Source: Brachybacterium saurashtrense
GTDB lineage: Bacteria; Actinomycetota; Actinomycetes; Actinomycetales; Dermabacteraceae
Reading direction: 5' to 3'
Assembly (NCBI RefSeq): GCF_003355475.1
Contig: NZ_CP031356.1
Span: 2,046,001 to 2,110,000, forward strand
DNA length: 64,000 nt
Shown: one piece after another, positions 44,966 to 53,602 of the stretch
Layout of the letters: every line of letters begins with the position of its first letter
How positions within the stretch are numbered: position 1 is the first letter of the stretch
Position numbers and translations under genes: made by a program
Notes under the pieces: model-generated
What the model saw: the letters and a program-made list of their open reading frames with translations, nothing else
Database searches by the model: none
Told to the model about the DNA's origin: nothing

Positions 44966-46675
44966 TCAGCGCGAGGCGTCCTCGTCGGTGAGGGTCCAGG
45001 CATCGGCCTCCGGGGCGTCGTCCGTCGGTGCCTCGGTCTCGGTCGCGTCGGTCTCGGCGGTGTCGGTCGCAGGCGCGCCGGGCGCCGCGTCCCCGCCCGA
45101 GGCGTCCTCCGGCGCCGACGTGCCGGGCAGGTCGCGGGCCGGCCCCTCGTCGGCCGGGTCTCCGGCGGCCGGGCCCTCGGCGGCGGACGCGGCGGACGCG
45201 GCGGACGCGGCGGACGGAGCCGACACGGCCGACGGGCCGGACACAGCCGACGGAGCCGACGGGGTGGACGCTGCAGACGGGCCTGACACGACCGAGGGCG
45301 CAGACCCCGCGGACCAGTCGGTGCCGGCCGACGCGGCCGACCCTGCCGACACGGCCGACGGGCCGGACGCCGCCGACGTCGCACTCTGCTCCGTGCGCTC
45401 GCCGCGCTCGGTGCGCTCGAACGCCTCGACCCTGCTGCGGAGGCCGCCGACCGTGCGGCGGATCCACGGCACGAGGCCGGTGGCGAGCACCACGAACACC
45501 GCGCCGCAGCTCACGGCGACCACCGCGCTGAGCGGCAGCGCGAGCGTGCTCATCCGCGGGCCCAGGTGCACCAGGCGGCCGTCGCCGAGGCCTCCGGTGG
45601 AGAGGCCCGCCAGCACCAGGCACAGCACGATCACGGCCAGCGGGTAGGCGATCCAGGCGGTGAGGCGCTCCCGCCGCGGCAGTTCCGCCACGTCCCGCAC
45701 CAGGCGCACCGCGCCGAGGGCGACAGGGGCCGCGGGCAGCAGCATCAGCGTCCAGGCCAGGGCCGGGAAGTCGCCGGGGGCCGGGAGCGCGCCGAGCATC
45801 GGCAGGGCGGGCAGCACCCCGGTCTCGGCACCGTCCAGGGAGATGCCGGTGGAGGTGCCCACGCCCAGGGTGCCGCCGAGGAGCACCGTGAGCGCCCACA
45901 CCGCCACCAGCGGCAGCAGCGCGAGCTGGAGCAGGGTGAGCACCAGGCCGCCCACGATCCCGGGCGAGAGCTGCTCGAACAGCGCGGCCTGGGCCGGCAC
46001 GGCGGCGAGCATCAGCACCACCACCACGGCCATGCCCACGCCGAACAGCCCGATGAGCGCGATCAGCACCGCGCGGGCCACCTGCCCGTAGGGGGCGGGC
46101 AGCAGCTCGAGCACGCGCACCCCGGGCACGGCCTCGGTGGGCTCACGGCGCAGGGACCATAGCAGGCCCAGCAGGCCGCCGAGCACCGCGACCATCAGCC
46201 CGGAGACCACCGCGGAGGTGACCACCGGGGCGGACTCGGCGCTGCGGCCGATGCCGGCCAGCAGGGCGAGCCCCAGCGCGTAGACCGCGGCGTAGGCGCC
46301 CAACGCCGCCCCGGAGTCGCGCAGCGCCGCCTCCCGCAGCACGCCGTCGGCGCGCACGGGCCGCAGCGCCCGGCCCACGCGCCGCATCGCCAGGGCGGAG
46401 AGGAGCACGAACACGGCCAGCAGGCCGAAGGGGGTGAGGGTGACGGCGCCGTCGATCACGCCGGTGGCGAGCATGAGACCGCCGCCGTGGCCCAGCACCA
46501 GCACGCCCAGGCCGATGAGGATCGCGTCCAGCGCGGTCGCGGTCGAGGCGGTCCCGGCGACCTGCGCGGCGAGCGCCGGCACCACCACCACGGCCAGGGC
46601 GACGCCCAGCGAGGACAGCGCCGCGAGCACTCCCCGTACCAGGGGCGTGGCGATGCGGTCGACGGGACTGCTCAC
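44966..46675 (-). CDS. DUF6350 multi-span membrane protein
   Basis: 569 residues from a GTG. Residues 1 to about 440 contain some 10-12 hydrophobic spans (LAVVVVPALAAQVAG, LGVLVLGHGGGLMLATGVID, LLVPLVAVWALTV-type segments). It fits the DUF6350 proteins (older label: cell division protein PerM) found beside purN/purH in actinobacteria. The last ~120 residues are low-complexity Ala/Ser/Gly then Asp/Glu/Thr-rich, encoded by short DNA repeats (45180-45375). Function unknown. Confidence 0.75.
   Translation of the reverse strand: MSSPVDRIATPLVRGVLAALSSLGVALAVVVVPALAAQVAGTASTATALDAILIGLGVLVLGHGGGLMLATGVIDGAVTLTPFGLLAVFVLLSALAMRRVGRALRPVRADGVLREAALRDSGAALGAYAAVYALGLALLAGIGRSAESAPVVTSAVVSGLMVAVLGGLLGLLWSLRREPTEAVPGVRVLELLPAPYGQVARAVLIALIGLFGVGMAVVVVLMLAAVPAQAALFEQLSPGIVGGLVLTLLQLALLPLVAVWALTVLLGGTLGVGTSTGISLDGAETGVLPALPMLGALPAPGDFPALAWTLMLLPAAPVALGAVRLVRDVAELPRRERLTAWIAYPLAVIVLCLVLAGLSTGGLGDGRLVHLGPRMSTLALPLSAVVAVSCGAVFVVLATGLVPWIRRTVGGLRSRVEAFERTERGERTEQSATSAASGPSAVSAGSAASAGTDWSAGSAPSVVSGPSAASTPSAPSAVSGPSAVSAPSAASAASAASAAEGPAAGDPADEGPARDLPGTSAPEDASGGDAAPGAPATDTAETDATETEAPTDDAPEADAWTLTDEDASR
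45180..45375. repeat. Short coding repeats in the DUF6350 tail
   Basis: Repeated GCGGACGCG-type 9-mers and GACACGGCCGACGGGCCGG-type blocks encode SAASAASAA and SAVSGPSA runs near the protein C-terminus. In-frame repeats of this kind can change in copy number without a frameshift. Confidence 0.7.
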
Positions 46676-46840
46676 GCGCGGGCTCCTCGGGTGGTCGGCG
46701 GCGGGTGCGGGGCCGGTGCGGCCCCGCGTCCCCGCGGGGTCACCGGGCCATCGTCGCACCTCCTCACGGCGCTGCCGCGCATCTGGCAGGGGGACGCGGG
46801 TCACGGCGCCGACGGCCCGGGGTGACGCATAATGGCACGG

Positions 46841-48133
46841 ATGTCTGCCCCCCACCTGACCCCCGACGCCGCCCCTGTGCCGGCCGCGCTGCACGTCCGC
46901 ACCGTGCGCCTCGAGGAGGAGGTGGACCTGCTGGGCCACGTGCCCGCCGAGGTGAGCGGCGCCTGGCTGCGGCACGGCCAGGGCATGGTGGCGCTGGGCA
47001 CCGCCTGGTCGGTGCAGACCGCCGGCCCGCACCGCTTCACCGCCGCCGCCGCGGCGTTCCGGCAGGTGGCCGAGCATGCCCGGGTCGACGACGAGGTGCG
47101 GGTGCGTCCCAGCGGCCTGATCGCGCTGGGCAGCTTCTCCTACGCCGACTCCTCGCCGCGGCCCTCCACGCTGATGGTGCCGCGCGCCGTGCTGGGCGTG
47201 CACGACGGCGAGTCCTTCCTCACCGTGGTGGGGGTGGACGAGGAGCCGCAGCTGCCCGCCTCGTGGCGCGACCTGTTCCCCTCCACCCCGCGGGACCCCG
47301 CGTCCGCGCCGCTCGAGGTGGAGCCGGACCACACCCCCGACGAGTACCAGGCGCTGGTGCAGGAGGCGGTGGCCGGGATCCGCGCGGGCCGGGCCGAGAA
47401 GGTGGTGCTCTCCGAGCGCACCACGGTGCGCTCCCCCGCCCCGCTCAGCCGCGCCGTGCTGCTGGCCCGCCTGGCCCGCGCCTACCCGAGCACCTGGGTG
47501 TACCACCTCGACGACGTGATCGGCGCGAGCCCGGAGATGCTCGCCCAGACCGAGGACGGGCGCGTGTTCTCCCGCGTGCTGGCCGGCTCCCGCCCGGTGG
47601 CCGACGGCGGCGAGCTCGACGAGCAGGACCGCCGCGCCTTCCGCGCCGATGCGAAGGAGCGCAGCGAGCACGCGTTCGCGGTGGACTCCGTGGTGGAGCG
47701 CCTGGAGGGCCTGGCCGAGCACCTGGAGGTCTCCCCCGAGCCGTTCGTGCTGCGCCTGCCGGGGCTGGAGCACCTCGCCTCGGACGTCTCCGCCGCGCTG
47801 CGCGCAGGGACCACGAGCCTGGACGTCGCCGCCCGGCTCCACCCCTCCGCCGCGGTCTCGGGCACACCCCGTGCGGAGGCCGATGGGATCATCGCCCGCC
47901 TGGAACCGCACGACCGCGGCGGCTACGCCTCCCCCGTGGGGTGGATGGACGCCGACGGGGACGGGCAGTGGGCGATCGCGCTGCGGATGGCGCACCTGCG
48001 CGACGAGCGCACCGCCGTGCTGCAGGCCGGCGGTGGGCTGGTCGCGGCCTCGGACCCCGTCTCCGAGCATGCCGAGGCGCTCGCGAAGTGCCGGCCGATG
48101 CTGCGGGCGCTGCGCGGCGAGGAGACCGGCTGA
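46841..48133 (+). CDS. menF: Isochorismate synthase
   Basis: First committed step of menaquinone synthesis, chorismate to isochorismate; 430 residues. The chorismate-binding domain shows AEKVVLSERTTVRS, WVYHLDDVIGASPEMLAQ, RVLAGSRPVADGGELDEQDR, LHPSAAVSGTPRAEADGII and DRGGYASPVGWMDADGDGQW; Mg-binding Glu positions are present. Could in principle be a siderophore-type EntC, but the men genes alongside favour MenF. CATAAT (46828-46833) ends 7 bases before this ATG, which supports it over the ATG at 46832. Confidence 0.88.
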   Translation: MSAPHLTPDAAPVPAALHVRTVRLEEEVDLLGHVPAEVSGAWLRHGQGMVALGTAWSVQTAGPHRFTAAAAAFRQVAEHARVDDEVRVRPSGLIALGSFSYADSSPRPSTLMVPRAVLGVHDGESFLTVVGVDEEPQLPASWRDLFPSTPRDPASAPLEVEPDHTPDEYQALVQEAVAGIRAGRAEKVVLSERTTVRSPAPLSRAVLLARLARAYPSTWVYHLDDVIGASPEMLAQTEDGRVFSRVLAGSRPVADGGELDEQDRRAFRADAKERSEHAFAVDSVVERLEGLAEHLEVSPEPFVLRLPGLEHLASDVSAALRAGTTSLDVAARLHPSAAVSGTPRAEADGIIARLEPHDRGGYASPVGWMDADGDGQWAIALRMAHLRDERTAVLQAGGGLVAASDPVSEHAEALAKCRPMLRALRGEETG

Positions 48134-48187
48134 GGCCCGTGCCCCAGGGCGCCGCGGCCCGGCGGGACGCGCCGCACCCGGACCTGC

Positions 48188-49708
48188 TCAGGAGGGACTG
48201 ACCCCGAGGGCCACCTCGATCGTCTCCACCGCGCCGTCGCGCACGATCTCGAGGGTGTGGGTGGAGCCCACCTCGAGGCCCCGCACCACGCCGGTGAGCG
48301 CGGCGGCGCCGCCGACGGGGGTGTCGTCCACGCCGATGATCAGATCCCCCTCGCGCAGTCCGGAGCCGCTGGCCGGGGAGTCCGGCTCCACCCGCACCAC
48401 CTCGGCGCCGTGGTAGGTGGCCCGCTGCTGCGTGGCGGAGCCGTCGGTGCTGGTCACTCCCAGGAAGGCGTGCTCGGCGGTGCCGTCCTCGAGCAGCTGC
48501 TCGGCGATCATGCGCGCGGTGTTCGCGGGGATCGCGAAGCCCAGCCCGATGCTGCCGGCGGTGCCGGACTCGTTGGGGATCCCGGCGATCGCGGTGTTGA
48601 TGCCGATCACCTGCCCGGCGGCGTCCACCAGCGGGCCGCCGGAGTTGCCGGGGTTGATGGCGGCGTCGGTCTGGAGCGCGGAGGTGTAGGTGGCGTCCGA
48701 GCCGTCGGACTCCTCGCCGGTGGCGGTCACGGGCCGGTCCACTGCGGAGACGATGCCGGTGGTCACGGTGTTCTCCAGCCCCAGCGGGGTGCCGAGCGCC
48801 ATCACCGGCTGGCCCACCGCCACGGTGGAGGAGTCCGCGAAGGTGGCGGCCTGGAGGCCGTCCGGCGGGGAGTCGATGCGCAGCACGGCGAGATCGGTGG
48901 TGGCGTCGGCGCCCACCACCGAGGCGGAGTAGCTGCGCCCCTCGGCCGTGGTCACCTGGATCGCCTGCCCGCCGTCGATCACGTGGTTGTTGGTGAGGAT
49001 CGAGCCGTCGGCGTCGAGGACCACGCCGGTGCCCTCGCTGGTGCCGCCGGCGGTGCTCACCTGGATCGCCACCGCGCTCGACGAGACGGTCTCGGCCACG
49101 GCGGCCCAGTCCGGGGTCTCGTCGGAGGTCATCGCGGCCGGTCGGGCGTCGGCCCCCGTGGTGGAGGGGGACTGCGCGGCGACCTCGGAGTCCGGCGAGA
49201 GCAGCTGGTCGTAGGCGACCACTCCGCCGAGCGTGGCTCCGCTGGAGAGCAGCATGCCGGCCACCACCAGGGCGCTCACGCCGCCCCAGCCGGGGCCGCG
49301 GCGACGGGGCGCGGCGGGGGTGGCGTGCACGGCGGTCTCCTGCGGGGAGGAGGGGGCCGACGGCGGCTGCATGGCGGGCAACGGCGAGGTGCTCGCGGAC
49401 CGGTCCGCGGCGCCGCGGGCGGGCCCGCCGTACCAGGCGCTGTCCTCGGGCGAGTGCGCTGCGCCGTACCAGGCCGGATCGCCCGAGGCGGCGGTCCCGC
49501 CGGCCGGGGCGGCGGGGGCGGCGCCGGCCGGCTGGGCCGGAGCGTCGCCGCTCGGGGCGGCGGCATCGGGCGCGGCGTCCCGGGCGGACGCGGCCCAGGG
49601 GAACGCGTCGAGCTGCTCGGTGCGCTCCTCCGCGGGGTGCGCGCCGGGGCCGGCCTCGGGCGGGCGGCTGCGGTCCGGGGTCCCCTGGGGTGCGTTCTGC
49701 TCGGTCAT
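48188..49708 (-). CDS. HtrA/DegP-type trypsin-like serine protease with PDZ domain
   Basis: Membrane-anchored S1C protease, 506 residues. About 140 residues of disordered cytosolic Pro/Ala/Ser-rich sequence come first, then one membrane helix (VSALVVAGMLLSSGATLGGVV). The extracellular trypsin-like domain has the triad His in LTNNHVIDGG, Asp in TTDLAVLRID and Ser in NPGNSGGPLVDAAG. A single C-terminal PDZ domain follows (FLGVTSTDG, SGLREGDLIIGVDDTPV). A quality-control or signalling protease. It lies between menF and menD, 23 bases upstream of menD's stop side, and may be co-transcribed after menD. Confidence 0.9.
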   Translation of the reverse strand: MTEQNAPQGTPDRSRPPEAGPGAHPAEERTEQLDAFPWAASARDAAPDAAAPSGDAPAQPAGAAPAAPAGGTAASGDPAWYGAAHSPEDSAWYGGPARGAADRSASTSPLPAMQPPSAPSSPQETAVHATPAAPRRRGPGWGGVSALVVAGMLLSSGATLGGVVAYDQLLSPDSEVAAQSPSTTGADARPAAMTSDETPDWAAVAETVSSSAVAIQVSTAGGTSEGTGVVLDADGSILTNNHVIDGGQAIQVTTAEGRSYSASVVGADATTDLAVLRIDSPPDGLQAATFADSSTVAVGQPVMALGTPLGLENTVTTGIVSAVDRPVTATGEESDGSDATYTSALQTDAAINPGNSGGPLVDAAGQVIGINTAIAGIPNESGTAGSIGLGFAIPANTARMIAEQLLEDGTAEHAFLGVTSTDGSATQQRATYHGAEVVRVEPDSPASGSGLREGDLIIGVDDTPVGGAAALTGVVRGLEVGSTHTLEIVRDGAVETIEVALGVSPS

Positions 49709-49731
49709 GGGCTCCATGTGATCACCGGAAG

Positions 49732-51432
49732 TCAAGAGTTGTTCGACACCTCCCTGGGCGTCTCCTGGACGACGAGGACCCGCAGGCCCTCCCCCGCCGC
49801 GGAGAGGGCCGCGGGCAGGGCGCTGGGTGGGAGCAGCTGCGCGGGCGCACCCAGGGCCGTGGCCGCGGCGGCGATGTCGGCGCCGTGCGGGGTGGTGAAG
49901 AAGCGGCGCAGCAGCGCAGGCGGGGCGGCGGCGTGCTCGAGCCCGGAGAAGATCCGGCCCCCGCCGTCGTCCACCACGATCACGTCCAGGGCGGGCCGCG
50001 GCTCCTCCGGGCCCACCAGCAGACCGGTGAGGTCGTGCAGGGCGGTGAGGTCGCCCACCAGCAGGCGCACCCGGCCGGGCGCTCCGGTGGCGGCCCGCTC
50101 CTGGGCGAGGGCGATACCGCCCGCCATCGCGGTGGTGCCGTCGATCCCGGCGAGTCCGCGATTGGCGATCACGCGCGCCCGGGTGGTGCCGGCGTGCTGC
50201 TCGAGGTCGCGGACCAGGCTCGAGGAGCCCAGCACCAGCACGTCCTGCGCGGTGGAGGCCTCCCACACGGCGAGCGCGGCGCGGCGCTGCCAGCTGTCCG
50301 GGAGGGCGGCGGCGGCCGCGGTCGCCGCCGTGCGCCAGGCGGCCAGGTGCCGCTGCCGTGCCGGGAGGTCGACGGGGCCGGTCTCCTCGCCGACGGCGGC
50401 GGGCACCACCCGCTGGGCGCGGCGGGCGACGTCCGGCCAGTCCGGCCCGGGGTCGACCACGATCACCTCGACGTCCTCGGCGCCCAGCAGGGCGCCCACC
50501 ACGGAGCGGGACAGGGTGGGGCGGCCCAGCACCAGGGCGCGGGAGGGGCGCAGCGGATGGCGGTCGTCGGCCATCACCTCGCGCAGCAGGGCCGGGTGGC
50601 CGGGCACCAGGGTGGTGCCGTGGCGGGCGCCGGACATGGGCTCGGCCAGCAGCGGCAGGTGGTGGCGCTCGGCGAGCTCCGCGGCGGCGGCACCGGCGCC
50701 GTCCCCGGCCACCACCACGGTGCGGGCGTCCACGGGCACCGGCTCGGGCGTGGGCGGCGCCGGGCGGGTGCGGCGGGTGAGGACGATCCGCGCCGGGGCG
50801 GGCCCAGGCTCGGCGGGGAGCGGCCGCGGGACCAGCGGGTCGCGGAAGGAGAGGTTCAGGTGCACGGGGCCGGGATGCTCCCCGGTCGCGACGGCGAGCG
50901 CCCGGGCGGCGGTGGAGACGGCGGTGCGCAGCTCGGTCGCGCTCGCCGCCTCGGCGGCGGGGGCGGGCAGGTCCACCGCGAGGCGCACCAGGGAGCCGAA
51001 CAGGCCCGCCTGCCGGGTGGTCTGGTTCGCGCCCACCTCGCGCAGCTCGGCGGGACGATCTGCGGTGAGCACCAGCAGCGGGATCCGGGAGTGGTGGGCC
51101 TCCATCACGGCGGCGTGCAGGTGCGCGGTGGCGGTGCCGGAGGTGGTCACCACCGCCGCGGGGCGGGCGGGGTCGTGCCGGCCGATGCCCAGCGCGGTGT
51201 ATGCGGCAGCCCGTTCGTCGATCCGCACGTGGGCACGGATCCGGCCGTCGACCTCCCCGGCGGCGAGCGCGTACACCAGGGGCGCCGAGCGGGAGCCGGG
51301 GGCGAGCACCGCCTCGCGCAGCCCGAGACCGGCCAGGGCGCTCCACAGCGCGACGGACTGGTCCACCGCGCCGGAGCCCGTGGGCCGGGGGGCGGGGATC
51401 CAGGGCGGGACCGGGGCAGTCGTCTCAGGCAC
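49732..51432 (-). CDS. menD: SEPHCHC synthase (MenD)
   Basis: Thiamine-diphosphate enzyme joining isochorismate and 2-oxoglutarate; 566 residues. N-terminal PYR domain: REAVLAPGSRSAPLVYAL, HVRIDERAAAYTALGIGRHD, TTSGTATAHLHAAVMEAHHS and TADRPAELREVGANQTTRQ. C-terminal PP domain: IANRGLAGIDGTTAMAGGIA, LLVGDLTALHDLTGLL and DVIVVDDGGGRIFSGLEH (ThDP/Mg site GDLTALHD..N-like). The GTG is set by TACCCT (51439-51444) ending 6 bases upstream, a leaderless layout. Confidence 0.92.
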   Translation of the reverse strand: MPETTAPVPPWIPAPRPTGSGAVDQSVALWSALAGLGLREAVLAPGSRSAPLVYALAAGEVDGRIRAHVRIDERAAAYTALGIGRHDPARPAAVVTTSGTATAHLHAAVMEAHHSRIPLLVLTADRPAELREVGANQTTRQAGLFGSLVRLAVDLPAPAAEAASATELRTAVSTAARALAVATGEHPGPVHLNLSFRDPLVPRPLPAEPGPAPARIVLTRRTRPAPPTPEPVPVDARTVVVAGDGAGAAAAELAERHHLPLLAEPMSGARHGTTLVPGHPALLREVMADDRHPLRPSRALVLGRPTLSRSVVGALLGAEDVEVIVVDPGPDWPDVARRAQRVVPAAVGEETGPVDLPARQRHLAAWRTAATAAAAALPDSWQRRAALAVWEASTAQDVLVLGSSSLVRDLEQHAGTTRARVIANRGLAGIDGTTAMAGGIALAQERAATGAPGRVRLLVGDLTALHDLTGLLVGPEEPRPALDVIVVDDGGGRIFSGLEHAAAPPALLRRFFTTPHGADIAAAATALGAPAQLLPPSALPAALSAAGEGLRVLVVQETPREVSNNS

Positions 51433-51506
51433 CCCGCCAGGGTAGTCCCGGGGCGCGGGCGCGACGGCGCCGGGCCCTTCGGAGGGGCGCGGCGCGGACG
51501 GGCGCC

Positions 51507-52484
51507 TCAGAGCTGTGCGGCGCAGGCGGCGAGGCGCTCCTCCCAGCGGGCGGTGAGCTCCGCGCCTGCGGCGTGCCGCTCCAGCAGCTCCGGGGCGGGC
51601 TCCTGCCGCGTCACGGGCAGCACCCCGTGCTCCGGGTGCAGGGGGGCCTCCACCAGGTCGCCGGTGAGCAGGTTCGCGGTGCCGAGGCCGCAGGCGTGGG
51701 TGAGCGTGGGCAGCGCGGCGGCGAGCGCGAGCCCGGCGCTGAGCCCCACGCTGCTCTCCAGCGCGGAGGAGACCACCACCGGCAGGCCCGCCTGCTCGGC
51801 GAGCTCCACGCAGCGCCGGACCCCGCCGAGCGGCTGCACCTTCATCACCAGCACGTCGGCGGCTTCGGCCCGCGCCACGCGCAGCGGGTCCTCCGCGCGG
51901 CGCACCGACTCGTCGGCGGCGATCGGCACCTCCACGCGGCGGCGCAGCACGGAGAGATCCTCCAGGGAGGCGCAGGGCTGCTCGGCGTACTCGAGCCCGC
52001 CGGCGGCGCGCTCCAGCACGGGCAGCGCCGCGAGCGCCTCCTCGAGGGACCAGGCGCCGTTGGCGTCGATCCGCAGCTGTGCGGCAGGGCCCAGGGCATC
52101 GCGCACCGCCTCGAGCCGCTCGGCGTCCTCGGCGAGGCTGGAGCCGGGATCGGCCACCTTCACCTTGGCGGTGCGGGCGCCGCCCACCCGGGCGATGCGG
52201 TGGGCGAGCACCGGCGGCAGCACCGGGATGGTCGCGTTGATCTCGATCTCGGTGCGCTGCGGGGCGGGGCGGGCGACGGTCGCGTCCTCGAGCGCCGCGG
52301 CCAGCCAAGCGGCGGACTCCGCCGCGTCGTAGTCCCAGAACGGGGAGAACTCCGCCCAGCCCTCGGGCCCGTGCAGCAGCACGCCGTCACGCTCGGTGAT
52401 CCTGCGGAAGCGGGTGGTCATGGGGATGGACCAGGCGAGCGCACGGTCGATGCCGCGCTCGGCCAGTGCGGTGGGGATGCGCAT
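51507..52484 (-). CDS. menC: o-Succinylbenzoate synthase
   Basis: Enolase-superfamily dehydratase of the menaquinone pathway; 325 residues. The KxK acid/base pair is in ARTAKVKVADPG, metal ligands in LRIDANGAWSLEEAL (Asp), LEYAEQPCA (Glu) and IAADESVR (Asp), and the second catalytic Lys in VLVMKVQPLGGVRRC. TACCCT (52492-52497) ends 7 bases before the ATG. Divergent from menB. Confidence 0.92.
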   Translation of the reverse strand: MRIPTALAERGIDRALAWSIPMTTRFRRITERDGVLLHGPEGWAEFSPFWDYDAAESAAWLAAALEDATVARPAPQRTEIEINATIPVLPPVLAHRIARVGGARTAKVKVADPGSSLAEDAERLEAVRDALGPAAQLRIDANGAWSLEEALAALPVLERAAGGLEYAEQPCASLEDLSVLRRRVEVPIAADESVRRAEDPLRVARAEAADVLVMKVQPLGGVRRCVELAEQAGLPVVVSSALESSVGLSAGLALAAALPTLTHACGLGTANLLTGDLVEAPLHPEHGVLPVTRQEPAPELLERHAAGAELTARWEERLAACAAQL

Positions 52485-52603
52485 GGGCTCGAGGGTAGTG
52501 AGCTGGCCGCTCGGAGGTGAAGCGGCGAGGATGGGGCGATGCTCACCTACGGGCGGCTGCGCACGGATCCGGCGCCCGCCACCCCCGGACTACCCTGGCA
52601 GGC

Positions 52604-53599
52604 ATGACCACCGCCCCTGCCCCGCTCCCCCGTCGGGTCTCCGACACCTTCGATCCCCGCCGCTGGCGGGAGGTGCCAGCGCACGAGCACGGCGGCCCCG
52701 CGCTCGTCGACATCACGTACCACCGTGCGGTGGAGCGGATCGAATCGCCGGACGGGGAGATGACCGTGCGGGACCTGCCCACGGTGCGAATCGCCTTCGA
52801 CCGGCCCGAGGTGCGCAACGCCTTCCGGCCCGGCACGGTCGACGAGCTGTACCGGGCGCTGGACCACGCGCGCCTGGACACCTCGGTGGGCGTGGTGCTG
52901 CTCACCGGCAACGGCCCCTCGCCCAAGGACGGCGGGCACTCGTTCTGCTCCGGCGGGGATCAGCGGATCCGCGGCCGCTCCGGCTACGAGTACGCCGAGG
53001 AGGAGGCGCTGGAGGAGACGGGGTCCGTGCGGGCCCGTTCCGGTGGGCGCCTGCACATCCTGGAGGTGCAGCGGCTGATGCGCACCATGGGCAAGGTGGT
53101 GATCGCGGTGGTGAACGGCTGGGCCGCCGGCGGCGGGCACTCCCTGCACGTGGTCGCCGATCTCACCGTCGCCTCGCGCCAGCACGCCCGCTTCATGCAG
53201 ACCGATGCGAACGTGGGCTCCTTCGACGGCGGCTACGGCTCCGCCTATCTCGCCAAGCAGGTGGGGCAGAAGCGGGCGCGGGAGATCTTCTTCCTCGCCG
53301 AGGAGTACTCGGCCCAGGACGCCTACGACTGGGGCGCGGTGAACCGGGTGGTGGACCACGAGGGGCTCGAGGAGGAGGCGCTGGCGATGGCCGCGACCAT
53401 CGCCACCAAGTCCCCGCAGGCGATCCGGATGCTGAAGTTCGCCTTCAACCTCGCCGACGACGGGCTGATGGGCCAGCAGGTCTTCGCCGGGGAGGCCACC
53501 CGCCTGGCGTACATGACCGACGAGGCCGCCGAGGGCCGCGACGCCTTCCTCGACAAGCGCGCGCCCGACTGGTCGGCCTTCCCGCACCCGCAGGGCTGA
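52604..53599 (+). CDS. menB: 1,4-Dihydroxy-2-naphthoyl-CoA synthase
   Basis: Crotonase-fold ring-closing enzyme, 331 residues, with the longer N-terminus usual in actinobacteria. FDRPEVRNAFRPGTVDELYR, SFCSGGDQRIRGRSGY (CoA and oxyanion region), GWAAGGGHSLHVVADLTVAS, TDANVGSFDGGYGSAYLAKQ with the catalytic Asp-Gly-Gly-Tyr, and a C-terminal FLDKRAPDWSAFP. TACCCT (52591-52596) ends 7 bases before the ATG, supporting this start. Followed 3 bases later by menE. Confidence 0.95.
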   Translation: MTTAPAPLPRRVSDTFDPRRWREVPAHEHGGPALVDITYHRAVERIESPDGEMTVRDLPTVRIAFDRPEVRNAFRPGTVDELYRALDHARLDTSVGVVLLTGNGPSPKDGGHSFCSGGDQRIRGRSGYEYAEEEALEETGSVRARSGGRLHILEVQRLMRTMGKVVIAVVNGWAAGGGHSLHVVADLTVASRQHARFMQTDANVGSFDGGYGSAYLAKQVGQKRAREIFFLAEEYSAQDAYDWGAVNRVVDHEGLEEEALAMAATIATKSPQAIRMLKFAFNLADDGLMGQQVFAGEATRLAYMTDEAAEGRDAFLDKRAPDWSAFPHPQG

Positions 53600-53602
53600 G
53601 GG

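Noticed and set aside
48257..51445. A 1062-codon plus-strand frame across htrA and menD
   Set aside because: Antisense shadow; Arg/Gly/Ala-rich with no domain, while htrA and menD are unmistakable on the other strand.
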